A stretch of 64,000 nt of DNA from Arachis hypogaea (GCF_003086295.3 NW_027255456.1:186001-250000), one strand, 5' to 3'. Counted from the first letter of the stretch, positions 24,421 through 34,200 are shown. The notes: generated by a model not told the origin, from the letters alone. Translations and numbers: made by a program.

Positions 24421-24717
24421 TGATGACAAGTCATCATATACCCATTTCTCAAGCTAATTTCACTTGTTTCATTAGTTTTTATGCATATTCTTAAGCCATA
24501 AGTAAGCCAATTGGGTTGAAATTCACGTTTCCTTTGATTCAATCAACCATGGATAAATTGATGCATTTTCATGAGTTTTTGTGCCATAATTGCTCATATG
24601 ACAAGAAGAAGAATAACTCTCATGATGATAGCATAGCTTTGATACAATTGTTGATTGATGACAGGAGGAATAAAGCTTGGAAGAAGGTTGCAAGAATGGG
24701 CTTGGAAAGAAGGGATT

Positions 24718-25215
24718 CACGTTTGAGCTAACGTTTGACCTCAAACGTTAACTCAAACGTGAGAAGCAGATGAAGAACACCCTGGGAAGAGCCAACGTTT
24801 GCGCCAACGTTTGCCTCAAACGTTGAGGCAAACGTTGGCTGAAGAAGAAGCAGGGGAAGGAGCCAACATTTGCCTCAAACGTGAGGTCAAACGTTGGCGC
24901 CAAAAAGAAGAGAAATAGAGCCCCTGGGCACAGCAACGTTTGCGCCAACGTTTGCCTCAAACGTGAGGTCAAACGTTGGCTACATTTTAGCATGGAAGAG
25001 CACCCTGTTTGATTCCTTGGTTGAGCCACGTTTGTGCCAACGTTTGCCTCAAATGTTAGGCCAAACGTTGGCCAAAAGAGAAGCTTGGAGGGAACCACGT
25101 TTGAGCTCACGTTTGACCTCAAACGTTGGCTCAAACGTGGATGGCAGCAAAAATGGCCGAGCTGCATAATTGGCACATGAAGACGTTTGAGTCAACAAAC
25201 GTTGACTCAAATGTA
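24718..25215 (+). repeat. Palindrome array built on AACGTT / CAAACGTT in the 5' LTR
   Basis: At least six hairpin-forming modules in ~500 bp use the words cgtttg and caaacg. Module 1 (24718-24761) has 21-base arms around a 2-base centre with one mismatch; the 3' LTR copy (30778-30821) is perfect. Module 2 (24803-24839) has perfect 16-base arms (gccaacgtttgcctca) around 5 bases. Later modules at about 24941-24980, 25026-25073, 25095-25140 and 25183-25215 are less regular. They lie upstream of the TATA box, so a promoter-proximal or RNA-structure role is possible but unproven. Confidence 0.85.
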
Positions 25216-25345
25216 AATCCCCAAGGCCCAAGTTGCAAACAGATTTCTCCCCAACACCAAGAGCAATCAACAGAGGCTTTTGTCAACCCAATTCCATCAA
25301 GAGCAAGGGCCCAATTCAAGGCTTGAAGATCATTTGAAGAAAGTG

Positions 25346-25353
25346 TATAAATA
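25346..25353 (+). promoter_or_regulatory. TATA box of the 5' LTR
   Basis: TATAAATA followed by g, ~925 bases into the LTR and repeated at 31027-31034 in the 3' LTR. Transcription of the element would be expected to start ~25-35 bases downstream, near 25380, which would define the U3/R border. The start site is inferred, not seen. Confidence 0.7.
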
Positions 25354-25927
25354 GCTTAGAATTTAAGTTTTCGGGGGGCTTTTCTTTGGAGAGCTTTCCT
25401 TTTAGAATTTTTAATACTTACAGTAGAGAGCTCATCTTTACATTTGAGTTGTTGCTTTTAGAATTTGAGAGTTCCTGGGAAAGAGAATTGAATTCTCTTC
25501 CTCTGAGTTATTTTTGCTTTCTTTTCTACATACTTTGTTTGAGTCTTGGGTGTTGAGAATTGGGGAAATTCTGTCTCAATCTCACCTTGAGATCTCTTGT
25601 TTACTTTTTCTGCACAATTGAATTTGAATTTCTCTTCACTGCTTCATCTTCTTTCTACTGCTTGATATTTACTTTTCTTGCAATTGAATTTTAAATTTGG
25701 ATCTAGGAAGGCATCGAGATCTAGACTTGATTATCTAGTCTCTTGGGTCTTGAGATCTGGAGTTATCATTTTATTTTCTCTGTTGAATGCTTTTCAAGTT
25801 CATTTACATTTCCATTTTAGATCCGGTTCAATTCAAGTCATCTTCTACTCTTCTATGTGTTAAGATTTATTGTTCTTTTGTTTAATTTTTGCAATCCCAC
25901 ATCCCTGACCCATTTACAATTCAAGCC

Positions 25928-26019
25928 ATTTACGTTTCTTGCACTCTAAGATTCTGCAATTTACATTTCTTGCGTTCTAAGTTTCTGCCATTTAATTTCT
26001 TGTTCTTTAAGATTCAGCA
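25928..26019 (+). repeat. Three ~31-bp tandem repeats in the LTR
   Basis: Copies start at 25928, 25959 and 25990 with attta, then tttcttg, then ctaag or ttaag and attctgc. They lie downstream of the TATA box, so in the transcribed leader. This part of the LTR is missing from the truncated 3' copy. Confidence 0.75.
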
Positions 26020-26276
26020 CTTTTATTTTCGGTTCTCTTTAATTTCCTGCAATTTACCCTTCCCCTTTTACATTCCTTGCAATTTAGTTACTGCCAATTA
26101 CAAATCAATCAACCAATACTTGATTCGCTTGACTAAATCAACCACTAAACTAAAATTGCTCAATCCTTCAATCCCTGTGGGATCGACCTCACTCATGTGA
26201 GTTATTACTACTTGATGCGACCCAGTACACTTGCCGGTCAGTTTCGTGTTGGATCATTTTCCATACATCAAGTTTT

Positions 26277-26295
26277 TGGCGCCATTGTCGGGGAT
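26277..26295 (+). promoter_or_regulatory. Primer binding site, tRNA-Asp type
   Basis: tggcgccattgtcggggat, 6 bases after the LTR end, is complementary to the 3' end of plant tRNA-Asp(GTC) as I recall it, except at two positions (the a of cca and the second t of attgt). It would prime minus-strand DNA synthesis. The mismatches may be damage or family variation. Confidence 0.8.
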
Positions 26296-26477
26296 TGAAA
26301 TAGATTGACAATGATTAAGTAAGGTGGTGGTCTAGATTAAGCACTTTTTCTTTGTTTTTCTTTATTTTTTTTATAAGCACATTAATTGTTTGACACATTG
26401 TGTCACCTAACCCTCTAACCACATTCTAGCACTAGAATGTTCATTTTCATTTGCTTTGTTTGTGATTTTTGCAAGTC
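26296..26477 (+). other. Untranslated leader between primer site and gag
   Basis: 182 bases, T-rich, with no reading frame. It ends at the first ATG of gag (26478). Confidence 0.6.
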
Positions 26478-27845
26478 ATGGAGGCTGAGGTGCGTGAAGA
26501 GGGAGTGAGCAACAATGCCCAGCCTGTAAGAAGGGTGTTGGCCTCTTACACTATCCCCAATCCTAGACATTATGGGAGCAGCATCCTCACCCCAAATATT
26601 CAGGGAATGACTTTGAGTTGAAGCCTCAACTAATCACCTTGGTGCAGAACAATTGTGCTTATGGAGGTGGCCCTCTTGAAGACCCCAACCAACATTTGTC
26701 TATTTTCTTAAGGATTTGTGAAACAGTCAAGACAAATGGAGTTCATCCTGACATTTACAAATTACTTCTATTCCCATTTTCTTTGAGGGGCAATGCTACT
26801 CAATGGCTGAAAACCTTTCCCAAAGAGAGCATCAACAATTGGGATGAATTGGTGAGCAAACTCCTAGCCAAGTTCTACCCACCTCAGAGAGTCATCAAGT
26901 TGAAAACAGAGGTGCAAACATTTATTCAAGTGGATGGAGAGTTGCTGTATGATGCCTGAGAGAGATACAAGGCCTTAATCAGGAAGTGTCCCCAAGAAAT
27001 GTTCAGTGCGTGGGATAGACTCCAAAACTTCTATGAAGGGTTGACCCAGAAAGCTCAGGAAGCATTAGATCATTCAGCAGGAGGCTCATTGCAGCTAATG
27101 AAGACAGCAGAGGAAGCCCAAAACCTTATAGAGATGGTGGCAAACAATCAATACTTCTTTGCTCATCAAAGACAATGCCAACCAACCTAGAGAAGGGGTG
27201 TACTGGAGCTGGAAGGTGTGGATACCATCTTCAAAGTGATGCATCAACAAATTTAGCAACAATTTGAACAAATGGCTAAGAAAATTGATGGACTACAAAT
27301 CGCTGCAGTAAATACACAAAGCCAATCTCAAACCTCACATGGGTGGAAGCAATCTGAAGAAAGTTTTGGGACATTCAATTATGAGCAACAAAGCCCTGAG
27401 CAGGTGCAATGCACGAATAACACATCTCAACACAATTTTCATGGTGATGCACATAAGACACCCTGGAAGACTCATTCTAATTCAAGGTGGGGTGAGCATC
27501 AGAATCAAGGACAAAGGGACTTCAACTCTAGCAGCCTCAGCAACACAAACAACCATAACCATTTATCCAATAATACTAACCAAGTCAAAAATTCACAAAA
27601 CACATATCACCAACCCCATAACATCTCACAAAACCACCAGAACAACTTTTCCACATCCACATCCCACCCACAAAGTACCCCCACAATTAATTCAAACAAC
27701 TTCCAGCAACAACCATCTCATTTCACACAACCACAACCAAATCCAGACTCTCAAAGAATCTCAAGTCTAGAGAAAATGATGGAGAAACTCATGAAAAATC
27801 AAGAGATGGCTACAAGATCAGGAAACTGCAAGGAAAGATCAGGCC
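26478..27845 (+). pseudogene. gag (capsid) of the Athila-like element, broken
   Basis: Gag would form the particle that packages the element RNA. The ATG at 26478 opens a 47-codon stretch that ends at TGA 26619-26621. The recognisable Gag domain is read in another frame from about 26605 and includes GGGPLEDPNQHLSIFLRIC and WDELVSKLLAKFYPP, typical of plant Ty3/gypsy Gag. In that frame there are stops at 26957-26959, 27188-27190 and 27254-27256. Beyond them comes a 27272-27886 frame with a Q/N/S/H-rich tail. Near 27815-27845 the frame shifts again into the protease frame. I see no CCHC zinc knuckle. The lesions are two frameshifts and three stops, so no full Gag can be made. Confidence 0.85.
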
Positions 27846-29324
27846 ATGGCATTCAAAAACCAAGAGACCTCAATCAGAAACCTTGAGAGACACATGGGGC
27901 AAATGGCTAAGCAAGTTTCAGAGTTGGGCGAGAAGCAACAAAATGCATCCCCCAGTACCATTGAAGACTATCCAAGGAACAAAGGAAAAGCCACAAAATG
28001 GGAGGAGTGCAAAGCAATCACAGTGGGAAGTGAGAAGACTATGAAGAAGGAAGCCATCAATCAGGACAAACACAACAGAGAAGTTCCACAAGAAGAGACA
28101 GAGGAGAGAAGTAAAGAGGATCAAGAAACCAAAAATGCACAAATTTCAAAGGGAGACAAGAACATCCTTGAATCACAACTACAAGAGAAGAAGGAAGGGG
28201 TGAAGCCATATGTTCTCGAACTTCCATATCTTCAAAGATTCAAGAAAGAGAACGAGGATAAGCAATACTCAAAATTTCTGGATATATTCAAGAATCTCAG
28301 CATCAATACTCCTTTCTTGGAAGCACTTGAACAGATGCCATTATATGCCAAATTTATGAAAGAAGTACTGACAAAGAAACGATCCCTGAAGGAAGGACAG
28401 ATTGTTGAGATGACAAAGGAATGTAGTGCTATCCTCCAAAGAGAGTTGCCAGAGAAGAAAGATGATCCTGGGAGTTTTTACATACCTTGCACCATAGGAA
28501 ACATAACAATAGAGAAGTCATTCTGTGACCTCGGTGCAAGCATAAACTTGATGCCTTTGTCTCTAATGAGGAAACTTCAAATTTTTGAGCTGAAGTCCAC
28601 ACGAATAGTTCTCCAAATGGCTGACAAATCCACTAAGCAAGCACTGGGAGTTGTGGAGAATGTGTTGGTAAAAGTGGAAAAATTCTTTCTCCCTGCTGAC
28701 TTTGTTATCTCAGATATAGAAGAGGACCCTAACACTCCCATCATCCTGGGGAGGCCTTTCCTAGCTACGGGCAGAGCATTGATAGATGTTGAAAAAGGAA
28801 AATTGTTGCTGAGAGTACATGATGAGCATCTAGCATTCCATGTTTTTAAAACCTTGCATGAACCCATTCAAGAAGAAGATTTTATGAAGGATAAGGCCAG
28901 AGATCAAAGTTTGAAGGAGGCAGTCAATGAGTTAACTCCAAGACTTCTAAATCCATGCTTGAAAGCAGTAGAAATGGTGCAACAAACCAAAGAAGTCAAG
29001 GAGGAACTAGATCCAAACCCCCCAGATGAGAAATTCAGCATCCCATATAAAGAACCACCAAGGCAGGGAGTATCTCTTGAGAAAGAAAAGAAGAAGAGGC
29101 CAAAAGGGTGGAGAAATAAGAAGATCCCTACTGAAGGCTTTTCACCAGGGGATAAAGTGATGTTAAACACCCAACCAATGAAGGTGTCTCCACAATTATC
29201 TGAATACTACACTATGAACCGGGTCCTTTCACTTGAACACCTAGAGATCATCAAAGAGGAGACTGGAAGAAAGTTCATAATAAGAGGTGAAAAGCTGAGG
29301 CACTATGATTTTCAGCCTCCATGA
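27846..29324 (+). CDS. Protease-containing polyprotein remnant with integrase-tail-like C-terminus (492 codons)
   Basis: This is the longest open frame in the window. Its ATG is arbitrary, since the frame is the continuation of gag-pro after a frameshift. Residues 1-150 are charged and K/E/Q-rich (linker, likely coiled). Residues ~218-330 are a retroviral-type aspartic protease: the active-site motif DLGAS is at 228-232, and the second signature ILGRPFLATGRALID begins at 300. Athila-clade proteases have this D-L-G-A form. Residues ~380-492 (GFSPGDKVML from 431, then EHLEIIKEETGRKF near 458) resemble the tail that follows integrase in these elements. Reverse transcriptase, RNase H and integrase core, expected between them, are absent. 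The frame is intact, so a protease could in principle be made; the missing polymerase makes the element non-autonomous. Element-encoded, not a host gene. Confidence 0.82.
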   Translation: MAFKNQETSIRNLERHMGQMAKQVSELGEKQQNASPSTIEDYPRNKGKATKWEECKAITVGSEKTMKKEAINQDKHNREVPQEETEERSKEDQETKNAQISKGDKNILESQLQEKKEGVKPYVLELPYLQRFKKENEDKQYSKFLDIFKNLSINTPFLEALEQMPLYAKFMKEVLTKKRSLKEGQIVEMTKECSAILQRELPEKKDDPGSFYIPCTIGNITIEKSFCDLGASINLMPLSLMRKLQIFELKSTRIVLQMADKSTKQALGVVENVLVKVEKFFLPADFVISDIEEDPNTPIILGRPFLATGRALIDVEKGKLLLRVHDEHLAFHVFKTLHEPIQEEDFMKDKARDQSLKEAVNELTPRLLNPCLKAVEMVQQTKEVKEELDPNPPDEKFSIPYKEPPRQGVSLEKEKKKRPKGWRNKKIPTEGFSPGDKVMLNTQPMKVSPQLSEYYTMNRVLSLEHLEIIKEETGRKFIIRGEKLRHYDFQPP

Positions 29325-29369
29325 TCAAAGAATGGAGGATGTCAAGCTAATGACAATAAAGAAGCGCTT

Positions 29370-29387
29370 GTTGGGAGGCAACCCAAC
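29370..29387 (+). other. Conserved hairpin just after the coding frame
   Basis: GTTGGG-aggcaa-CCCAAC, a perfect 6-bp stem with a 6-base loop, 45 bases after the stop codon. A gttgggaggcaaccca word at this place is, from memory, common in plant Athila/Tat elements; its role (RNA stability, packaging or termination) is unknown to me. Confidence 0.7.
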
Positions 29388-29458
29388 CTGAGGTAGTTTC
29401 TTTTTTCTAGCTTATTTCAATAAGAAGGTTGAATAATTGGTCTGTAATGCAAGAAGCT

Positions 29459-29519
29459 AAGTTTGGTGTTTCACACCAAAACAAGTTAAGGGAGAATGAA
29501 TGATTTTAAGTTTGGTGTT
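29459..29519 (+). repeat. Two internal copies of the pre-LTR motif
   Basis: aagtttggtgtt at 29459-29470 and again at 29508-29519; a third copy at 30468-30479 abuts the 3' LTR. The first is followed by acaccaaa, making a hairpin (tttggtgt-ttc-acaccaaa, 29462-29480); the second has a weaker one (ggtg-ttc-cacc). Confidence 0.85.
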
Positions 29520-30450
29520 CCACCATAATTTGACTAAAAGCACATTCTCACCTTATGCAGAATGCTAGCTCCAAGCAACTAGACAATTCATTCAACCATC
29601 TGGTTATTTTCTAGTTTTTAGTTCCATTACTTTTAGCAAGATCAAGAAAATCCATAACTGGTTGAGTTGATGCATGCAAAATAATGGCAAGGAACTAAGT
29701 TAGAATGGAAGTTGGTGGTGGTATGTGTTTGATTCAATTGTTAGTTCATAGAATAATTGCTGCATAATGACATGTTACTTGAAGCTTAAGCTGGTTTGCT
29801 GCTATAATCCTTCAATTAATAAAAATTCCTTGAGAACAAAATAACACAGAAAGAAAAGGAAGAAGAACAAGCCAATGTGGCAAAAAAAAAAACAAAGAAT
29901 AAGGCTAGACACCAATAGCTTGACCCTAGGACACATGCCTGTGGTGTTCTTGTACTAGGATATGCTTGGACAAGTAGATTCTAAGGGGTATTTCAAAACC
30001 TGGCCACTTAGATCAACTGATTTGGGATGGCCAATTGAAAGTCCATAATAAAGAGCAACCTAGTTACAAAGCATTTAGTTATCCAAAGAGATGCTGGGCA
30101 TCAATGATCCTAGGAAGAAAAAGGTGAGCCATGTGTCTGTGGTGAAGAAATGTTGAGTGAAATTAAGCCAAAGGTCACTGCAACATTTGCCACCGAGCCT
30201 TCAATCAATAATAAGCTCTAATGCAAAAGAAAGAAGAAAAAGATAACAAGGGAAATAAACAAAAAGTAAGGTATTGTAGCAGCAACCTTGGTGAACCCTT
30301 TAGGAGACATTGTTTGTTTTTACAGCAAGTAATAAATGAACTATTATTGATCTGCATAAAACCCCATAAACCAAATTCAACTATCTGCCTAATAAGGACA
30401 TATATGCTTCTCTATTTCATTCTATCTTCTCTTATGTTTAGTGCTTGCTT

Positions 30451-30480
30451 GGGGACAAGTAAGATTTAAGTTTGGTGTTG
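30451..30480 (+). promoter_or_regulatory. Plus-strand priming region before the 3' LTR
   Basis: ggggacaagtaagatttaag followed by tttggtgttg lies directly before the LTR. Part is purine-rich, as expected for a polypurine tract, but the last ten bases are T/G-rich, so where the primer really ends is uncertain. Confidence 0.55.
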
Positions 30481-31154
30481 TGATGACAAGTCATCATATA
30501 CCCATTTCTCAAGCTAATTTCACTTGTTTCATTAGTTTTTATGCACATTCTTAAGCCATAAGTAAGCCAATTGGGTTGAAATTCACGTTTCCTTTGATTC
30601 AATCAACCATGGATAAATTGATGCATTTTCATGAGTTTTTGTACCATAATTGCTCATATGACAAGAAGAAGAATAACTCTCATGATGATGGCATAGCTTT
30701 GATACAATTGTTGATTGATGACAGGAGGAATAAAGCTTGGAAGAAGGTTGCAAGAATGGGCTTGGAAAGAAGGGATTCACGTTTGAGTTAACGTTTGACC
30801 TCAAACGTTAACTCAAACGTGAGAAGCAGATGAAGAACACCCTGGGAAGAGCCAACGTTTGCGCCAATGTTTGCCTCAAACGTTGACTCACACGTAAATC
30901 CCCAAGGCCCAAGTTGCAAACAGATTTCTCCCCAACACCAAGAGCAATCAACAGAGGCTTTTGTCAACCCAATTCCATCAAGAGCAAGGGCCCAATTCAA
31001 GGCTTGAAGATCATTTGAAGAAAGTGTATAAATAGCTTAGAATTTAAGATTTCGGGGGGCTTTTCTTTGGAGAGCTTTCCTTTTAGAATTTTTAATACTT
31101 ACAGTAGAGAGCTCATCTTTACATTTGAGTTGTTGCTTTTAGAATTTGAGAGTT
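30481..31154 (+). repeat. 3' LTR, internally deleted and truncated (674 bp)
   Basis: It aligns to 24421-25473 of the 5' LTR with 8 mismatches and one 379-bp deletion; no other indel is needed (1053-379=674). The deletion lies between two copies of caaacgttga (24817-24826 and 25196-25205). The LTR stops at gaatttgagagtt and the G-rich array follows at once, so ~800 bp of LTR, including the three ~31-bp repeats, are gone. A TATA box is at 31027-31034. Confidence 0.9.
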
Positions 31155-31231
31155 TTTTAGGGTTTTTAAGGTTTTCTAGTGTTTTTAGGGTTTTCTAGGA
31201 TTTTTTACCGTTTTAGGGTTTTTAGGGTTTT
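31155..31231 (-). repeat. Telomere-like array, G block 7 (77 bp remnant)
   Basis: It matches the last ~80 bp of the G arms that end near 44168 and 46381, including taccgttttagggttttt. The rest of the arm is missing at the retroelement junction. Confidence 0.9.
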
Positions 31232-34200
31232 CTAAAAAATCATAGAAAACCGTAAAAATCATAAAATACCGTAAAAAACCTTATAAAAACCATAAAAAAC
31301 ACTAAAAACAGTAAGAACGCTAAAAAAACCTAAAAAGCATAAGAAAATCCTAGAAAAACCTAAAAACCATAAAAACCCTAGAAAATCCAAAATACCCTAA
31401 AATTCATAGAAAATCCTAAAAAATAATAAAATCCCAATAAAACCCTAAAAAATCCTCAAAAACCTTAAAAAAAACCCTAAAAAAATCCTAGAAATCCGAT
31501 AAAATCATAAAATCCCTAAAAAACCATAAAAAATCCCTAAAAAATCCTAGAAACCTGAAAACTCTAAAAAATTCTAGAAAACCCTAAAAATATTAGAAAT
31601 CTATAAAAAAATCCTTAAAACCCTAGAAAACCCTAAAAATCCATAAAAACCCTAAAAACTCCAAAAAAATCTAGAAAATCCAAGAAAACCCTAAAAAACA
31701 GTAAAAATCCTAAAAAATCCTAACAACTCAAAAAGCTCCTAAAAACCCTAAAAATCCTAGAAAATCCTAAAAAACCGTAGATAACCCTAGAAAACCCTAA
31801 AAAATTCTAAAAACCCCAGAAAACCCTAAAAACCAAAGAAAATTCTAAAAAACCTCTAGAAAGCCTTAAAAAATCCTAAAAACCATAGAAAACCCTAAAA
31901 TACCCTACAAAACCCTAAAAACCGAAAAAAAAACCTAGAAATCCCTAAAAAATCCTAGAAACCTGAAAACACTAAAAAATTGTAGAAAATCCTAAAAATA
32001 CTAGAAATCTATAAAAAACCCTTAAAACCCTAGAAAACCCTAAAAAACCCTAAAAATCCATAAAAACCCTAAAAACCCCAAAAAAATCTAGAAAATCCAA
32101 GAAAACCCTAAAAAACAGTAAAAATCCTAAAAAATCCTAAAAACTCAAAAAGCTCCTCAAAACCCTAAAAATCCTAGAAAACCCTAAAAAACCGTAGATA
32201 ACCCTAGAAAACCCTAAAAAATCCTAAAAATCCTAGAAAATAAAAAAACCCTAAAAACCTGAGAAAAACCTAAAAAACCCTAGAAAAATTCAAAAAACCC
32301 TACAAAATCCTAAAATCCCTAGAAAACCCTAAAAGCCAAAGAAAATTCTAAAAAACCTCTAGAAAGCCTTAAAAAATCCTAAAAACCACAGAAATCCCTA
32401 AAATACCCTACAAAACCCTAAAAACCGAAATAAAACCCTAGAATACCCTAAAAACGGTAGAAAATCCTAAAAACACCAAAAAACCGTAAAAAACGCTAAA
32501 AGCCCTAAAAAACCCTAGAAAACCAAAAAACCCTAAAAAATAAAAAAAGCCTAGAAAATCCTAAAAAACCCTAAAAACCCTTGAAAATACTAAAAAATTC
32601 CTAAAAACCCTAGAAAACTCTGAAAAATCCTAAAACCCTAAAAAATCCTAAAAAGCCTAAAAAACTCTAAAAACCCTAGAAAACAGTAATAAACCCTGAA
32701 AATCGTAGAAAACCCTAAAAAACCTAGAAAACGTAAAAAACATAGAAAATCATAAAATCCCTAAAAAACCATAAAAAATCCCTAAAAAATCCTAGAAACC
32801 TGAAAACTCTAAAAAATTCTAGAAAACCCTAATCCTAAAAAACCCTAAAAAATCATAGAAAATCCTAAAAAATCATAGAAAACCTTAAAAAACCCTAAAA
32901 ACACTACAAAACCCTAAAAACCTTAAAAACCTTAAAAAACCCTAGAAAACCATAAAAAATAAGAGAAAACCCTAAAAGACTTAAAAAATCCTTAAAATCC
33001 CTAAAAAACAATAGAAAACGGAAAAAACCTAAAAACCCCAAGAGAATCCTAAAAAACCCTGAAAATCCTAAAAAACCTAGAAAACCTAGAAAACCCAAAA
33101 ATTCCTAAAAACCTTAGAAAACTTTAAAAAATCCTAAAACACCCTAAAAACCTTAGAAAATACTAAAAATCCCTAAAATACCGTAAAAACTCTAGAAAAC
33201 CTTAAAAACCCCTAAAAACGCTAGAAATCCCTAAAAAATCCTAAAAATCCAAGAAAACCCTAAAAACCCTACAAAACCTAGAAAACCCTAAAAAATCCTA
33301 AAAATCCAAAAAAACCCTAAAAACCCTACAACACCCTAGAAAACACTAAAAAATCCTAAAAAATCCTAGAAAACCCTAAAACACCCTAGAAAACTCTAAA
33401 AAACCCTAAAAAATATCCTAAAAACCCTTAAAAATCCTAAAAATCCTAGGAAATCCTAGAAAACCAAAAACCCTAAAAATCCCTAGAAAAACTTAAAAAC
33501 CCTAAAAATTCTAGAAAATACCTAAAAAACCTTAAAAAAACATAGAAAACCACAAAAATTCCTAAAAACCCAAAAAAACCATAGAAAATTCAAAAAAACC
33601 CTAAAACTTCAAGAGGATCCTAAAAAACCTTAAATACCTTAAAAATGTTAGAAAACCCTAAAAAACCCTAAAAACTCCTAAAAATCCTAGAAAATCCTAA
33701 AAAACCCTAAAAACCTAGAAAACCCTAAAAAGTTTAGAAAACCCTAAAAGCCCTAAAAAACCATAAAAAAAACCTAGAAAATGCTAAAAATTCCTAAAAA
33801 ACAAAAAAACTCTAAAAACCCTAGAAAACCCAAAAAAAATCCTAAAAATCCTAAAAAAATCCTAAAATCCCTTAACCTTAGAAAACCCAAAAAAAAACCT
33901 TGGAAAACCTAAATAACCCCAAAATCCCAAAAAACCCTCGAAAACCCTAAAAACCCTAGAAAACCATAAAAAGTCCTAGAAGCCTTAGAAAACCCTAAAA
34001 GCCCTAGAAAAACCTAAAAACCCCCAAAACCCTAAAAACCCTCGAAAACCTTAAAAACCCTAGAAAATCCTAAAAACCCTTGCAAACCTTAAAAAACCCG
34101 AAAAATCATAGAAAACCTTAAAAAACCCTAAAAATCCTAGAAAATCCTGAAAAACCCTAAAAACCCTAGAAAATCTTAAAACACCCTAAATAACATAGAA

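Larger units (their letters stand above)
24421..26270 (+). repeat. 5' LTR (1850 bp)
   Basis: The ends are set by the inverted pair TGATG...CATCA, by the matching 3' copy that starts at 30481, and by the primer site 6 bases after the right end. The left tip is itself a fold-back, TGATGAC-aa-GTCATCA. It has a nested palindrome array (24718-25215), a TATA box (25346-25353), a pyrimidine-rich part and three ~31-bp repeats (25928-26019). Small frames inside it on both strands are not convincing genes. Confidence 0.9.
29325..30450 (+). other. Non-coding 3' region of the retroelement
   Basis: About 1.1 kb with no convincing frame (an 82-codon frame at 30221-30469 shows no domain). It has an 18-base hairpin, two internal copies of the pre-LTR motif aagtttggtgtt, and a long stretch of ordinary AT-rich DNA. 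Confidence 0.7.
24421..31154 (+). mobile_element. Athila-like Ty3/gypsy LTR retrotransposon, non-autonomous, 3' truncated
   Basis: In order it has a 5' LTR (24421-26270), primer binding site (26277-26295), broken gag, protease reading frame, a ~1.15-kb non-coding 3' region, a tract before the 3' LTR, and a truncated 3' LTR (30481-31154). The internal part is only 4.2 kb and lacks reverse transcriptase, RNase H and integrase core, so it depended on enzymes from an autonomous relative. The two LTRs differ at 8 of 674 aligned bases by my hand count, so insertion was recent relative to the decay of the array. No target-site duplication can be tested, because the 3' end is lost. Confidence 0.88.

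Noticed and set aside
24516..24731. 71-residue frame repeated at 30576-30791
   Set aside because: It is kept in both LTRs only because the LTRs are copies of each other. It lies in U3, upstream of the TATA box, and matches no domain I know.
24748..25326. Several overlapping frames of 60-142 residues on both strands
   Set aside because: They overlie the palindromic caaacgtt array of the 5' LTR; a palindrome gives open frames on both strands with repeated SNV/RLRQTLAQ-type words. No known protein family.
25678..26200. Frames in the pyrimidine-rich part of the 5' LTR
   Set aside because: Composition is driven by T-rich leader and three ~31-bp repeats; absent from the truncated 3' LTR and no recognisable product.
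27918..29170. Minus-strand frames opposite the protease frame
   Set aside because: They are antisense shadows of the plus-strand retroelement frame, with low complexity and no domain.
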